A DNA stretch of 5,248 bases, from assembly GCA_964429355.1 (NCBI GenBank), contig CAYSCH010000527.1, positions 1-5,248 of the forward strand, in the 5' to 3' direction. Below are positions 5,068-5,248 of this stretch, piece by piece. Below the pieces are notes generated by a model that was not told the origin of the DNA, searched no databases, and worked only from the letters and a program-made list of their open reading frames with translations. How positions within the stretch are numbered: position 1 is the stretch's first letter; each line of letters starts with the position of its first letter. Position numbers and translations under genes: made by a program. This stretch comes from JAAYAY01 sp964429355 (GTDB taxonomy: Bacteria > Planctomycetota > Planctomycetia > Pirellulales > Thermoguttaceae).

Positions 5068-5248
5068 ATGTCCCCACTCGACTTCATCCACGCCCACGCC
5101 GACATCTTTGCCCGCTGCGGCTCCGTCGTCGCCTCCTACCGCACCACGAACGCTCGCCGCTGCGGCCCCTACTACCGCCTCGCCTACCGCACCGGCGGCC
5201 GCCAGCGATCCCTCTACCTCGGCGCCTCCGAAGAGCTCGTCGCCCAGG
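5068..5248 (+). CDS. Partial hypothetical protein, basic and aromatic-rich N-terminus
   Basis: An ATG-started frame of 60 codons is open to the end of the window. It reads MSPLDFIHAHADIFARCGSV, then VASYRTTNARRCGPYYRLAY, then RTGGRQRSLYLGASEELVAQ. Its layout (an RxGS/V-V-x-SYR start, an RRCGPYYRL core, a basic GGRQRSLYLG strand) resembles the small DUF6788-type proteins, whose core is a Cys-Gly/Tyr-rich segment followed by a 'GGRxRxxYVP' strand. This is a similarity of pattern only. Two cysteines (17, 32) are present. Fifty of the 60 codons end in C, more C-biased by eye than the sigma operon, and this helps show that the frame is real. No ribosome binding site is possible in the pyrimidine-rich heptamer array directly upstream, so translation must start without one or from a different signal. 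The C-terminus lies outside the window, and function is unknown. Confidence 0.66.
   Translation, partial: MSPLDFIHAHADIFARCGSVVASYRTTNARRCGPYYRLAYRTGGRQRSLYLGASEELVAQ

Noticed and set aside
4797..5105. Minus-strand frame with serine/glycine/arginine repeats
   Set aside because: The repeated peptide is only the translation of the heptamer array, whose 7-base unit cycles through all frames. There is no start context.

Overview
The window most likely comes from a member of the Planctomycetota. Three things suggest this. The DNA is GC-rich. A small membrane protein starts with the NPYQSP motif that is common in proteins of that phylum. An ECF sigma factor is followed, with overlapping codons, by a very large single-pass membrane protein with RseB/LolA-like outer domains, an arrangement I associate with planctomycetes. 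No rRNA, tRNA or housekeeping marker is present, so the assignment is inference and cannot be taken to genus.

Layout: (1) Positions 6-113 hold the N-terminal third of a DUF5615 PIN-like toxin, cut short by a stop. (2) Positions 226-480 encode an 84-residue two-helix membrane protein. Its stop overlaps the start of a Tat signal peptide (477 onward), whose mature protein has been replaced by repeat sequence. (3) Positions 578-1291 are a repeat graveyard with no convincing gene: an exact 17-bp tandem duplication of a REP-like motif, a CTCTGCG-type dispersed repeat, an inverted pair of CACAGAG-type repeats, and a 101-bp polypyrimidine repeat. (4) Positions 1390-4340 are the only clear operon: an ECF sigma factor (193 aa) and a 790-aa membrane-anchored partner, joined by an ATGA overlap. 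(5) Positions 4341-5067 are again non-coding. They carry a second, 95% identical, same-orientation copy of the 101-bp repeat, a small module shared with the upstream repeat cluster, a possible terminator hairpin, and an 18-unit heptamer array that stops 5 bases before an ATG. (6) Positions 5068-5248 are the first 60 codons of a short, basic, aromatic-rich protein that runs off the window.

Functionally, the central pair reads as a cell-surface signalling module. The membrane protein would hold or release the sigma factor in response to an envelope signal. It has no recognisable zinc-binding anti-sigma motif and carries a C-terminal domain of about 190 residues that I cannot assign. The flanks look like degraded accessory DNA in which several unrelated genes have been cut by or replaced with short dispersed repeats.
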